The translations under genes were made by a program, and so were the position numbers. Below the pieces are notes generated by a model. The model searched no databases. It was not told the DNA's origin and saw nothing but the letters and a program-made list of their open reading frames with translations. From NCBI GenBank assembly GCA_009733775.1, contig WOGZ01000120.1, positions 1 to 64,000 of the forward strand: DNA of 64,000 nucleotides, given 5' to 3'. This document shows positions 22,985 through 34,977 of the stretch, piece by piece (position 1 is the stretch's first letter; the number at the start of each line of letters is the position of its first letter). This stretch comes from Alectoria sarmentosa. Taxonomy: Eukaryota; Ascomycota; Lecanoromycetes; Lecanorales; Parmeliaceae.

Positions 22985-23228
22985 CAGGTGTCGGCAAAAG
23001 TCTGAAACCCGAGGTTTACCCGGTTACTGCGGGCTTGGAGAAAGGCTTCGAAGAATTTGGCCTTGCGACGTGTGGTCGATTCGTGATTGACTAATGGAGG
23101 ATTACGTGTAGGTGTATGAGGTCTTTCCATGATGGAATATAGATCTTTAAGAATATGATTGTTTAGTTTGGAGGAAAAGCGGGCAGTAGCCGGGTAAACC
23201 TCGGGTTTCAGACTTCTGCCGACACCTG
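22985..23228. mobile_element. Inner MITE-like element, 244 bp, nested
   Basis: The ends form an inverted repeat of about 50 bp beginning CAGGTGTCGGCA. The left arm lies at 22985-23034 and the right arm at 23179-23228, with roughly three mismatches. The trinucleotide CAC flanks both sides (22982-22984 and 23229-23231), consistent with a 3-bp target duplication. There is no transposase ORF. The right CAC is also the first three bases of the neighbouring element, so this element appears to have inserted into the very end of that one. Confidence 0.65.
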
Positions 23229-23502
23229 CACGGGGGTGTCAAAAGTCACCATCTTTCGAGGTTTTCTCAGCCTCGGGGATTGCAAAATAAACTACACTGG
23301 GGCCCGCGAAATCGCAAAACATTTTTGTATCAATTACTATAATTCAACAACGAAAGCCTTAATCACAAAACTATTGGTTGATAAATTGTTCTACGCAATT
23401 AATTATAGAATTCTCTAACCAAAAGTATAAGCGCACGTTGAAAACCTCAACAATTATCCCACTTCAAACCTCTGAGGATGGTGACTTTTGACACCTCCGT
23501 GC
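23229..23502. mobile_element. Outer MITE-like element, about 274 bp
   Basis: The terminal inverted repeat is about 25 bp: CACGGGGGTGTCAAAAGTCA at the left (23229) and its near-perfect complement ending at 23501 (one G/A difference). The interior is AT-rich and non-coding. The 8-mer TGGTGGGT occurs just outside the whole nested pair, at 22974-22981 and 23503-23510. This matches an 8-bp duplication as made by hAT transposases, which would fit a non-autonomous hAT element. One extra C sits between the right repeat and the right 8-mer. Confidence 0.65.
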
Positions 23503-23661
23503 TGGTGGGTGTTTCTTTTACGCTCGATTTGAATCAGTGTCATTGTTTGCCACATGCGGCATAGGGCTGAGATAGTCAACCTGCGACACACTGTTGCATT
23601 TGAACTCTCGAGCTCTTGGACCTTTGCAGATGCAGACAGATGATTTGCCTTTTCTCCTTCG

Positions 23662-24763
23662 ATGCCTTGGTTGGCGAGCAAAGCCTGGGCAACATCCAGG
23701 CCGCTGCTCAGGAAGACGCCGCTGCCGTTGCCGAGACATCTCCACCTCGCGCCTCCCTTCCTCCTTGATGACTATATTCCCCGATATCTCCTTCTATCGT
23801 CGGTCGAAGCATCAAGGAAAAGGTCGGCAGCCTATGCTCACCTCAGGAACTATAACCTCTGCCCAAGACGTTGCGGTGTAAATCGCTACGAAACAGCGGG
23901 CGTCTGCCTCATCGGCGCCGAGACCGCCAAAGTCAATGTCATAGCCCCCCATTTCGGCGAAGAGCCATGCATACAAGGCCACAATGGCTCAGTCTTCGTC
24001 TTCTTCTCGGGCTGCAGCCTCCGCTGTGTCTTCTGCCAGAATCACGACATCGCACACCGACGCAATGGATTTGACGCCACACCAGAGGAACTGGCTCAAT
24101 GGTACTTGAAGCTGCAGGATGTGGGGCACGTTACAATATCAACCTGTTCACCCCGGAGCATGTGGTCCCGCAGGTTGTGCTTTCCATACTCCACGCAAAG
24201 GAATTAGGGCTGCGCTTGCCGATCGTCTACAATACATCTGCGTTTGACTCGCTGGAGTCGCTGGAGTCGCTGGACTTGCTCGATGGGTTGGTGGATATAT
24301 ACCTGCCGGACTTCAATGTGTGGACAAAGGCTTCGTTGAAGCGGTTGCTCAAGGCAGAAGATTACGCAAGTGCAGCAATGGAGAGTATCAAAGCCATGCA
24401 TGCTCAAGTCGGTGACCTATGCTTTTCCCCCGACGGAATCGCCAAGAAAGGACTTCTGGTAAGACATCTCGTTATGCCAGGCAAGGAGAATGAAGGACAA
24501 GAGATTATGCAATGGCTTGGTGATGAAATATTTATGTTGGTAAGCCTCCGAGGTCTTCGCGAGCCTCGTCACATCCGCCACCATTGGAAGAGGCGTCAAC
24601 AATTAAGCCTGGTGCTGGACCTTCGCCCACTACGTCCGCACGGTATAGCGAGATAAACCGGGCTGTCACTGGACAGGAAATTTCGAGCGTACGCAGGCCA
24701 GCGGAGGATGCCGGCATATGGAGGTTCAGCGATCCTGTTCGTCATGACGGTTTCAATCTATGA
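23662..24763 (+). pseudogene. Radical-SAM (PflA-like) protein gene, frameshifted
   Basis: The first frame (23662-24130) encodes LCPRRCGVNR, a Gly-rich IAPHFGEEPCIQGHNGSVF strand and the radical-SAM cluster motif CSLRCVFC, as in pyruvate-formate-lyase-activating-enzyme-like proteins found in bacteria and some fungi. Near 24128-24136 one base is missing, and the coding signal moves to the frame beginning NINLFTPEHVVPQVVLSILH, including YLPDFNVWTKASLKRL. After a GTAAGC donor at about 24541, the last exon (about 24595-24763) encodes SARYSEINRAVTGQEISSV and AGIWRFSDPVRHDGFNL. The usual segment with MEQY and PDAHVG between them is absent. Frameshift plus missing block points to a pseudogene; an assembly error is the alternative. 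Confidence 0.65.
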
Positions 24764-25099
24764 TATTTCATACGTCACCCGAAGTAGCTCAAACTATCAT
24801 TTATTACCAGGGGATCTCACTGGACAGGCGCTGTCATTCGATGAAGAACATGTCTGGTTGATGTTGCTGATAGGATGACATCATGTTGTGATTTTAGCAC
24901 CTATGATAATCTAGCAAATTAATCTATAGCGTGACAATACTCTAAGCAAGTTTGACAATGACCCAAGCAATTGTGATAGTGAACCAAGCGGTTTCTCCAC
25001 GACCCAAAGCAGAGCTGTAGCCAAGTCATTACTCGAGATCGAGCGAACATGGAAAGAAGAGACTCTTTTCCACCACTCCATGGCCTCTCTCGGACCTCT
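24764..25099. other. Convergent 3' intergenic region
   Basis: An AT-rich spacer lies between the ends of the radical-SAM gene (+) and the GMC gene (-). No coding signal; it presumably contains both polyadenylation regions. Confidence 0.4.
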
Positions 25100-28000
25100 T
25101 CAATCCAAGTGGAAAAAGCTGACAAACCACTGAACGAATGCAACAATAGCTGCCTGTTCTTGCTGCTGTTCCGTCTCCGTCGCTGTCGAGGAAGCTGATG
25201 GAATATCCGTGGTTTCAGGAGGACTACCAACGATAATGGGTGCTAATGAAGACGCAACAGATGAAGGGACGCCTGCAGAAGTCAATACACCAACGATGGA
25301 TGAACTGAGCTCCTCAGAGCCTGGCAGAGTAGTGAGTGAAAAGGTTGGCGTAGAATAATCTGTCGTAGATGGAGATGTTGTCGTTCTGGTGATAGCACGC
25401 GAGGATACGGAATTTGGTAGACTTGAGACTAGCGTAGTGGTGAATGCAACGATGGGCTCGTCAGAAATTGGCAGCGTCGAGATCGTGGATAGCTCTACTG
25501 GACTAGAAACAGATAGACCCGTGAAAGTCCCGGATGAAGTAGTATCACTGCTCGAGCTTGGTTGCACCGTAGATGTTGTGGCTGCGTTGAAAGATGTCGT
25601 GATTTGGATAAAGCTGATGGCTGTGGTCAACGTATTTGTTGATAGGGTCTGCGAGGAGCTCGGTTGCGAGTTGAAATTGCTCAATTCGGCGGAACTCTGT
25701 GGGATGCTTGCCAGTGAAGACGCAGAAGAGCTCGGAGACAAAATGGTTATCGATGATAATACAGGTTGCGATGCTGAAGTCGGTGAAGTACTTCTAGACA
25801 ACAGAGTCGTTGACGTTTCGACAGAGAAGACAGCTGAGGTGGCTAGAGAGGTTGCAGATGTAGTTATAGTTGATGAAGTGATTGTCGAGATTGCTGAACT
25901 TGTCATAGAAGAATTTGGTGTTGAAGTGGCCACAGATCGCACTGTCGAGGTTGTAGGCGGTGTGACTAGCACTAAGGAGGGAGCCAGGACTGTTGAGTCT
26001 GCCATCGTTGACAGAGGTACAGTTGTTGAAGGCAATGTCGTGTCAGCGCTCAATGAGGCAGCAACTCCTGAGGACGTTATCAGCGCTGTTGACGAGATTG
26101 CAGTCGCTGAGGATGATGTCGGGAGAGCGCTCGTTGAGACAACAACCGCCAAAGACGTGGCTAGGACTGTTGACAAGGCTGTAGCCGCTGAAGACAGCGT
26201 CGGCACAGCGCTCGAAGAGAGATTGTCCGCTTTGATGATGTCGGCAGCCTTTTCAAGAGCGTTAGATTCGTACCCACAGAGACCGGAAACAGATTCTCAT
26301 ACCTTCTCTGCTACTCCGTACACGACGGCCTGCAAATGCGCAGCTGGGATTAAAGGGAAGATCCCCGCGTCGACCACCCTCAAGTTCTGCGTACCTACAC
26401 AAATCACGGAGTCAGCATGGCTTCCTTTAACCAGGTATTGGAGTCATAAATCGGCTTAGGGGGGCATTATAATCCCCGAAACATGTCTTCGGACCCCATT
26501 CGTTTATAATAAGGAAAATAGTACTGCGAAACATACCCCAAACCCGTAGGTGCGAATCCACAACACCGCCCAGCTCAAGCGGGAGCATTGCTAATGTGCC
26601 GCTAGGGTGGAATTCTGTGCGTAATCCGTTATTGATCACTTGATTGAGTGCGTCCTCATCAGCGTCAACAGGTGGTACAAATTGTGCCGCTTGCAATTCT
26701 AGCATAGGAGGAGTGGCAAGAATTTGTCGATTAAATAATAATGCTTCAATCAGCACTTGTCTATCCACAGGATTGGTGAGCCATCGAGGATCGATAGCAG
26801 GAGGCTGAAACGGGTCGGCAGATTGGATATAGCAGGTACCGCGAGAGAAAGGATGCATGACAGATACTGTCAGGCTTCCAGCATTGTTGTTGATTATCTC
26901 GTATGCAGCTACGGTGGTTTGCGCCAATCGTGTAACCAAAGATTGCTTCTGAGCAGTGAAACCAGCAATAATCGTGGGATCTAATCCAGCGACCAGGTAG
27001 TCCGTTGGGTCCTGGTAGCTAGCGTTGCTAAGGATGATGACTGAATTGTTGCTGATCAATGGCAGAGGATTAAACGCCAAACCATTTGGGGATCCAGCCG
27101 TCCAAGGACCTAAAATATCAGCCGCATCCAAAGCTACAAGCCGACACGTTTGCTCACCAGTCTTGTCCGTGTCATATTGTTCTTCAGCTTCCAGATTGTA
27201 GGTAGCATTGGTCGTTAACTCCGTTGGCGATGGATAGCTGGCGTTGTTGTCTACCCTTATCATTAGCGTCCTGCAACGCGGATTTCTCGAAATGCAATCA
27301 TACACGGATAGAAGGTGCCCTATCGGGATTTCAGAGTCAGCATTTCCATCTAAAGACAGTTTGAAGTCACAAAGCAAGTCACAAGAGTACAAGACTTCGG
27401 AATCATGTCTCCTAACACCAAATTCTGCTCAGACTGCGAGAGAATGACTCCGAGAAATAACTTACCACAAGGCAGTGATCTTGAAGGTTATTGCCCACAC
27501 CTGGCAGATTGAGCGCTACAGTTATGTTGTACTGATTCAGCAATAACTCTGGTCCAATACCAGATAGTTGTAGAAGCTGGGCAGAGTGCAGTGCACCAGC
27601 AGCAACTATGACTTCCCTAGTAGCGTAGACTGTCTGACGTGGAGCAGAAGCGTTGGGTGCGAACTTGAAAGAATAAGCTGAGTGCATCAAGGGGAAGTAC
27701 GGCCACCTACTTCAACCCCAGAAACTCTCAAGTTGGAAGCGCTAGGGTCCTGTCTGCGCACAAAGCGAGGAGGCGTCTGCCCTGATAGTGGAGGAGTGCT
27801 TCCACCTGGACCAAATCCAAAGCCGTCATTGTTGCCTGAGGCAGGGCCGTTGCCATTGTCGTTACCACCAGAGGTTGGGTTATCCACTTCGCCATTGCCG
27901 GCGGTACCTTCAATCAACACTCGTGTCACATGCTGTCCAGTGATGACATGGAAGTTGCTTCGGGTGGCGTAGGGATCGTAGTAGGTTCGACGAGCATCGG

Positions 28001-28872
28001 AACGTGTTTGGTTGTTAGGGTCAAGGTCTGTGGGCACAAAAGCAGGTCCTGCAGAAGTACCATCGTTGGGGTCAAATTGTGTCGGTAGACCAAGGAGGTT
28101 CATCCCAGCGAAGAGGTTGACTAGTGCTATTAGATACTATGTGACATAGAGCAGGCCGGAAGGAGTACATACTGGACTGAGGATAGAAGTACTTGGGATA
28201 GCTGACCTGCACAGGACCAGATGATCCATGAACAGCTGGGTTGTAATGGATCGAGTACTCTTCTGCAATCTCATCGGAGTATACAGGAGTGTATGTCTCG
28301 CTCTAGGACATGTGTCAGATACCAATGCAATGAGCCATAGGATGAACTTGCCTTCATAAAATACGGTAAGATGCCCGCCCAGTCCCACCCAGGATTTCCA
28401 AAGGCTTCCCAGGCATCAAAGTCACCGGATCCACCTCGATTCCAGCACATGGCATTCAAGATGCTGCCGCCACCGAGGACTTTGCCCTGTGGCATTGGCC
28501 GAGTGCTGCCGTCGAGTTGTATTTGTGGTACAGTTTCGAGGTCCCAGTCATAAATACCGCCGATGTCAGCTCCCACATATACCGGATCCTGAATAACGGC
28601 CTCATAGTGATCCCTAATGAGGTGAGCGATAGCGCTGGATTCAAGGAGGATAGTACTAACGCGTCACCGGCTTCGATGCAAAGGACAGTTCGAGATGAAA
28701 TTTCCGAGAGTCGATTACTGACGACAAGCCCGCTGATGCCGCAGCCCACGACGATGTAATCATAAGACTCGAGGAGTGGCTCATTAATGTCCCTTCCGTG
28801 AAGATGGACTCCAAGAGCTGCGGATGTAAGACATAATGAAACAGCCAACAGGGCTGACGTGAACGTCACCAT
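25100..28872 (-). CDS. Secreted GMC oxidoreductase with Ser/Thr-rich tail
   Basis: A multi-exon gene starting at 28872 with a signal peptide. Exons: 28872-28661, 28613-28352, 28302-28173, 28120-27711, 27663-27466, one ending at 27158, 27109-26537, 26394-26303, 26248-25100. GMC landmarks: FAD motif VVGCGISGLVVSNRL, GGSILNAMCWNRG, REVIVAAGALHSAQLLQLSG, HPSGTLAMLPLELGG with the catalytic His, and NLRVVDAGIFPLIPAAHLQA. Family members oxidise alcohols or sugars, giving H2O2 or passing electrons on. Unusual points are a Gly/Asn-rich insertion in exon 4, a GC-AG intron (28351-28303), and a last exon of about 380 residues that is Ser/Thr-rich (probably O-glycosylated) and ends in a hydrophobic segment. 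The acceptor for exon 6 (near 27270) does not fit the phase of the strong GTAAGT donor at 27465, so that join may hide an indel. Confidence 0.8.
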
Positions 28873-31252
28873 GAAGGGCAGCAGCGAATCTATGGCAGGG
28901 ATTGCGTTGTGATTGCCTAAGGGCTAGCAGACGATAAAGGAATGTGTACGCTCTCAGAAAAGATTGATGTGAGGCCTGGTGAAGGGGTGGAGGGTATGGA
29001 CGGGCAAGATGGAGAAGGGATGCGAAGAAGAAGGTGGATGGGAAGTGTTGTCTATGAATAGTCGTAGCGTTGACCAACAACTCTAATTTGAACATTTCAT
29101 GACCAACATGAACGCTCCTTCCATTTTGATATGGAGTCTCGTCCTTGGACTGAATACTTTCATGTCAGGCATTAGATTTTCTCATCTTTTTTGCCAATTA
29201 ACAGTTTGGAGCCATGTCTACGGTCGCATAGACCAAGATCAGGCAAAGTCAGTAACAAAGCATTGATCTTCAGAACGTGATCGATCTATAAAATCTCCAA
29301 ATCCGAGCCACAATTCTGGGCGTCGTTCACTGTCAAGACGGGCGCCCGTATAATGAGAGAAGAATGCTAGAAGACTGCAGTACTTGCGCCTTAGGTTCTA
29401 TTCACTCCTGCATCCCCTTCGCTCGACCACTTATCCCCTTTTCTGCATTCGATAAAGCCTCCCGCGAACATGTAGCTTGCTGGAGAAGACATCCATACGT
29501 CGCAATCAAACTGCGGTCTGTCACTCCACTTTTTGGGGTTTAACGTGCCTGTATATATCCATCTATGGTAGACGCCAGGTGTCTTGGAAATCCTTGGCCT
29601 TTCGACAGGATTCCCAAATGGAAACTAGTAGATCGATTGTCGTTCATCTGCTGGCGGCGTGTTAGGAGACAGATGTGTGGGCGAATGAGAACCTAGTAGG
29701 GTTCACCATCCATATCGGAGGGGCCGCACGAGTTTGAGTGCCAGTGCATCGCTTCCTCACAGTATCTGGATTTCTACCTCAATGAAGGGCAAGAGCAGTG
29801 AAGCGTTGAAGCACCAGATGCGAAACAGAGAATGATAAAATGATTGCCGATTTTTACTTGGCAGCCCTACAGCCCTGCGAGGTGGAGAATCGCTGCTTGG
29901 CGCAGTCGTCAACTACAAGCCATCCTCTATCTGCAGATTTCTAGACCAATGCCTTTTCCTAGAGTGCTTCAATCTGGACAGAAGCCTAGGAAGAAATTTC
30001 AAATACTGCCTCACTCTTTCGGCGCTTTGGACGACTCCACAATTTTCAATGCAGATTGAAAAAGTGCCATTTTCTCACCACTTGAGCCTGTCTCCTCGTT
30101 TCTCTTTGCTCTGTGATTATCAGAGTGACTGACCGGGTTTCACAATCTATTTGCTCTGCTTCGCTCTCTCTGTAGTGACATATCCACTCGCTGTGATTGA
30201 AATCATAACGACGTGAGCCTCTCAGATGATTGGGTGTTCGCAAGCGGCTGCAATCAGACTTCTCAAGTCTGATTGTTATTTCCTCCAAGAGATCCAGCAG
30301 CCCCCCATCATGTGGGCTTCGGCTTCTCACACAGCTCTTCTTGCCTTTTGCCGGATATCAAGCTCTCCGAAAATTCAGGATCATCAACTAAGTACCCTTT
30401 TTTGCTCCTGGTTCGGCCGTTGGCCTTACTATATGCTTACTGTAAGGCTATATGGTTGGGAGCGTTGGATCCCCTTTGGCCACAGCCACGTTCACTTTTG
30501 ATGCCATCCTAATGTTCTCAGTATAAAGGCGACTTGGTTAGAGATATTTGGTCGTGTTAAGCGCCACGCAAGTCGAGGGAGCCACGCCATATCTTATACC
30601 GGGACGATGGCTATAGATGTTTTAGGCCAGACGAGTCCGTTGGTTGATGTTCATGGACGTTGAGCATAGAATCGTTGAGCCAGGAGCGTGCGAAGTTGTG
30701 TCCATTTTGACCCGGAAGACCTAGGCATAGATCGGTTGTCACAGTTGAATGCTTTGCTCTTCTTTGCTTAAGTGTTGTAGAGGTCTGCCACAGGGTGGCC
30801 ATGGCGCTCTTTCGAATAGCTGTTTTCCCCAAACAGGTTGCCTCAGGTATCACCTGTTTAATCAACAGGCTGGGTTGTGAAATGCAAAAATGGAGGATCA
30901 AAGAGCTAGGCCTGCTCTACGCACGCTTCGGAGCCAGCATTTATTATTTAAGGTAAGAAAATGGGTAAATTGACCAGGTCTTGGGAAAGGTAGCAAGTCT
31001 TTGGCCCAAGAGTTGGTGCAAATTAGGGAAGAATAACTCCGATGTATGTGTTGTCGTCACCACAGCGCGATGAGGACCTATCGCGACCTAGAAACACGCT
31101 ATTTTTTATCAACACAACAGCTGGGGAGCTCCACCAAAGGAAGCTTCACGAGCTTTCGAATCTTGGCAATCTTAATTCGGCGCGAATAGCAGCTACTGCT
31201 CAACACTCTACCATTTGCTTGAATTTGGACCAAATTGCAGTCACTTCTCACC
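28873..31252. other. Gene-poor 2.4 kb region
   Basis: This holds the promoter of the minus-strand GMC gene at the left and of the plus-strand gene at 31253 at the right. Both strands have only short ORFs without family-like motifs. I found no inverted repeats or RNA genes. Confidence 0.4.
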
Positions 31253-32629
31253 ATGTCCGCGCCGTACTCAAATCCTGACGCCAAGGTGCGCGAGATTGTT
31301 AACAGCTGCCGCTCAGTCAATATACTCCACCCTGTTGTGACTGAGTTGTGCCTCTCTCCTGAAGTCAAGCGGATCTTTTGGAGCAGCTTGTACCAAGATC
31401 TACATGTGATTTGCCAGCGCTCACAAGTATTTGCCCATGGCGAAATTACGGCTGTCCAGAAAGCCTTCGCGGTTCTCATGGAGAAGAAAGAAGATCACAT
31501 CCGTGCAGTCCACCTTTATGTGGATGAGATCCTAGGTCTCAAGTACGTGTCAGGAACGGACGGAGCTACGACTCTGAACGCAATGATCCAGACAAGACAC
31601 GCTATCCTCGGTCGTACGTCCATAATCCACACGTCTCCCAATGAGCCCGGCCGCTAATGTTCGTCACCAGTACAAATTTACGGTAGCAAGCCTATTCGAT
31701 CATCTACAAGTGGAACTCGCGCTCTGGCATCAAGCAATGAGTCAGTACTGAGTAACCACAAGCCAGTCAGTGAGGCATTGTTTGTCTCCGACGGTAGCGA
31801 ATGGTCCCAAACTTCTGATTTGCCACGTATCGGTGGCGGACAAGCTGAGGAAATTATCGGAGTGGACATATCTCAAGACTTAGCTTCGAGGTCCAAACAT
31901 TGTGACGAGCAGCTCAAAAGGCTGTTCATCGTGTACCACAAAGCGAGGAAAGATTTCGACTCCACGCCAACGAAGACCCTAGAGCGCACAAAATCAGCCA
32001 AGTTTTTGCGCGACACTACGGAGAATTGCCTTGCATACATCGCAGCGAAGCAGAACCGACCCGGAGGAGGCTCCGAGTCAGAGTTCACTCGTAATGGAAA
32101 GATGCTGGATGAGTTGAGAGCTACCCTTGAGGAGACCATAGCAATAGCAGAGCAGGGTTCTGGAGGCAAAAAGCGCCGGTACGTATATTTTGGAGTAAAT
32201 TATTCCTGTTTGGTAGCAAATTGGGGTCAGATGTCATCTTTTGGGAGGAGAAAGCTCCTTCGCCCTCCAGAGATGGCTTTTGACTGACTTAGGTGAACTG
32301 CCATGTTTCGGTAACCAAAGGATCTTTCTGCTCTCTAAACTTGCCTCGTTCCTCGGCTTCTTACCTAGAATAAACGACGCTGACTCCCAACTTTGCGTAG
32401 TTTTGATGAGAATTGGGAGAACGTTCCCCAAGAGCCTGCTAGAATGAGGGCTCCAATAACGCGCAGACGCTCAGATCTACCACACCAGCTCTACCCTGCC
32501 TCTACTGGCCAATCTGTTCGTCATGTGTTTGGAGATGGGCACAAACCGCATGCGGAGCGAAAAACCTTTAGTGGTCGCGTTTACGGGGATCGCTACCGTC
32601 CCACATACAGACGATCTGGGCAGACCTGA
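31253..32629 (+). CDS. Unrecognised 365-residue protein
   Basis: Three exons that join in phase: 31253-31613, 31671-32178 and 32401-32629, with donors GTACGT and GTACGT and acceptors CACCAG and GCGTAG. The N-terminal part is helical (NPDAKVREIVNSCRSVNILH, then a stretch ending VHLYVDEILGLKY). The middle is Ser-rich, followed by another helical block (SKHCDEQLKRLFIVYHKARK). The C-terminal exon is Arg/Pro/His-rich and basic, ending RYRPTYRRSGQT. The second intron is long for this window (222 bp). No catalytic motif or membrane segment is visible and I cannot name the family. The consistent splicing supports a real gene. Confidence 0.65.
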
Positions 32630-33388
32630 TGGTTTTGATTGATTAGAGATTGGTTAGGAAGGGGGTTAGGATGCACCGGGTCTGTTCTTCTAAGTATGTA
32701 GAGTTCCATCCGAACAGACACAATGGGTTACTTCTCATCCAATGAGAGCCAAGACTTTAATGAGATCGTATGGTCTTGATGTGGAACGACTGGCTGATTA
32801 CCTGGCATGTGCTGAGTATGAAAACAGTCGGCTTGTGAACCAATGTCAAGCTTATTTACGAGAGTAATATCAGAACCCGGCATACATCTTTTCCACACAT
32901 GCAAGGGAGATTTTTATGTTCCATTACCCCACCGTACAAAGAGCTCGACTGCTTCGTCAAAGCCTTGGATAGGAAGGTAGTAGCTATTTCAACATTAGTT
33001 TAGCTTGGTCCTCGGCGTTAATTGAACATTATTTTTTTCATCCCTTCTTGCCTGCGGTGCACCAAGGGTTTGGACTACAAATTTGGGTCCTACTACCTAA
33101 GCTATTCGGGGTCCCAACTTGGTCTCAATGGTCAAAGTCCCAACTTGTGTCTTAGTGTCTCTGTAGATAGACTGTTTTCCCCCCCCCCTCCCCCAAAACG
33201 TGGTTCCACGGGCCGAGTCACAGAGGACCGAGGCCAAAATATCTTAGGAAGCCATAATAACGGTGACAGCGAGGTCCAATTAGGCCTGCCGAAGAACGAT
33301 GGTATCACTACACAATAGTTTTACATCATGGTACCAATATCACACAATGGCGGTAAACGCGGCTCGCGCGTTACAGTCAGCCAATACC
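32630..33388. other. Intergenic left of the foldback element
   Basis: Non-coding. It includes a pyrimidine run at 33178-33193 (mostly C) that may be a slippage-prone tract. No conserved ORF was found. Confidence 0.4.
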
Positions 33389-33390
33389 TA

Positions 33391-34881
33391 CTTTAAGGGC
33401 GGCAGGGGGGTTTATGTAAGCCTGTGGAGAGGGTCTTGGCATGATTTTCTGTAGCAAATCTCGTGATGTACTTCCACTTCCCATCCCGTACCACTTCGAT
33501 GACCTTCATGCGATATCATTATACGAACATATATGAATATGATTTTCAAATCTCAACAGATCTTCAATTCAACAGATCGTACATACATCATTAATAATTA
33601 AGCTGTATTTTACAAATACAGGGTTCAAATACGAATACAGAGTCCGCGCATGCTAACCCCCACTCCTCATCACCCTCCCCCTTCCCCTTATTATTCACTT
33701 CATCACCCTTCATATCAAGCTCGTAACCCATCGCCCTTAAAAAAACTTTAATTAAATCGTTCAAATTCGAAATCAAAAATATAATAATGTGAATATAACT
33801 TATCGTATTTAGATTTCGAATCGAAGATTTAACGTTCGTATACGTAAAAAATGTTTTCATAAAATTCGTTTTCTCAATAGATTATCAATAAATTATTAAA
33901 AGATTTTCATATCACAAGACTCTTATTAACGTTAAAATTTTACGAGATTTATCATACACGATTATCATTACATTTTTGATATCAATTCATATTTTTTTAA
34001 TACATTATTATTATAAAAGATATATATGAAACATGAATCGCAAAAGCATTATTAACACGATAAATTTATTGATAAAATGAATTGCAAAAGACGCTTCTAA
34101 TAGATTATAAACATGATTACGAAAAACCTTCGATCGATTTTAAAATACTTTACTTTAAGATCGACAGAAGATTTTTCGCAATCATGTTTATAACTTATCA
34201 AAAGCGTTATTTTATAATTCACTTTATTAACAAATTTGTCACGCTAACAATACTTTTGCGATTTATATTTTATATATATCTTTTATAACAATAATGTATT
34301 AAAAAAAAATATGAATTGATATCAAAAATGTAATGATAATCGTGTATGATAAATCTCGTAAAATTTTAACGTTAATGAAAATTTTATGAAATTAACATTT
34401 TATTGATAATTTGTTGAGGAAACGAATTTTATGAAAGCATTTCTACGTGTATAAGCGTCAAAATTTCGATTCGAACTTTAAATACGATAAGTTACATTCA
34501 CATTATTGTATTTCAGATTTCGAATTTGAATGATTTAATCAAAGTTCTTTCGGGAGCGATGAATTACGGGCCTGACATGCGGGGTGATGAGATGGGTAAT
34601 AAGGGGGGGGGAGGGTGATGAGCAATGGAGGTAAATAGTATGCGCGAACCCTGTATTTGTAAAATACAATTTATTCATTAACGATTTTTGCACGATCTGT
34701 TGAATTGGAGATCTGTTGAGATTTGAAAATGTTATCGAGATATTTTACAAAAAGGATATTTTTTAAACTTGGGCCTATTAGTACGGTACTGTGTGATAGA
34801 ATAGTTTAGTATATTTCGTATTGAAAATTTTATCAAGACTCTTTAGGGAGGATTGCGAAAAACCCCTTACCGCCCTTAAAG
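33391..34881. mobile_element. AT-rich foldback DNA transposon, 1.5 kb
   Basis: The ends are inverted copies of CTTTAAGGGCGG (33391 and, complemented, ending 34881), each flanked by TA, as Tc1/mariner-type insertion leaves. The body is a long imperfect palindrome: 33541-34135 pairs with 34140-34730, for example TTTTCAAATCTCAACAGATC near 33543 with its complement near 34729, and GTATTTTACAAATACAGGG on both arms. The centre is near 34140. The interior is extremely AT-rich and has no transposase frame, consistent with RIP acting on a repeated element. The right end lies about 96 bp before the GCP4 start codon. Confidence 0.75.
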
Positions 34882-34977
34882 TAGTTACTTTAGCAAATTG
34901 GCCAATACATCAAACCCTAATTTTTGCTCCTGATACAACTTCGTCTCATGGCAACACCAGCATGACGTCTTCACGAG

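Noticed and set aside
25389..26459. A 356-codon plus-strand ORF rich in Val, Glu and Asp.
   Set aside because: It is the complement of the Ser/Thr-rich GMC tail; low complexity keeps both strands open.
23662..28872. A secondary-metabolite gene cluster (radical SAM plus GMC oxidoreductase).
   Set aside because: No synthase, transporter or regulator nearby and the radical-SAM gene is broken.
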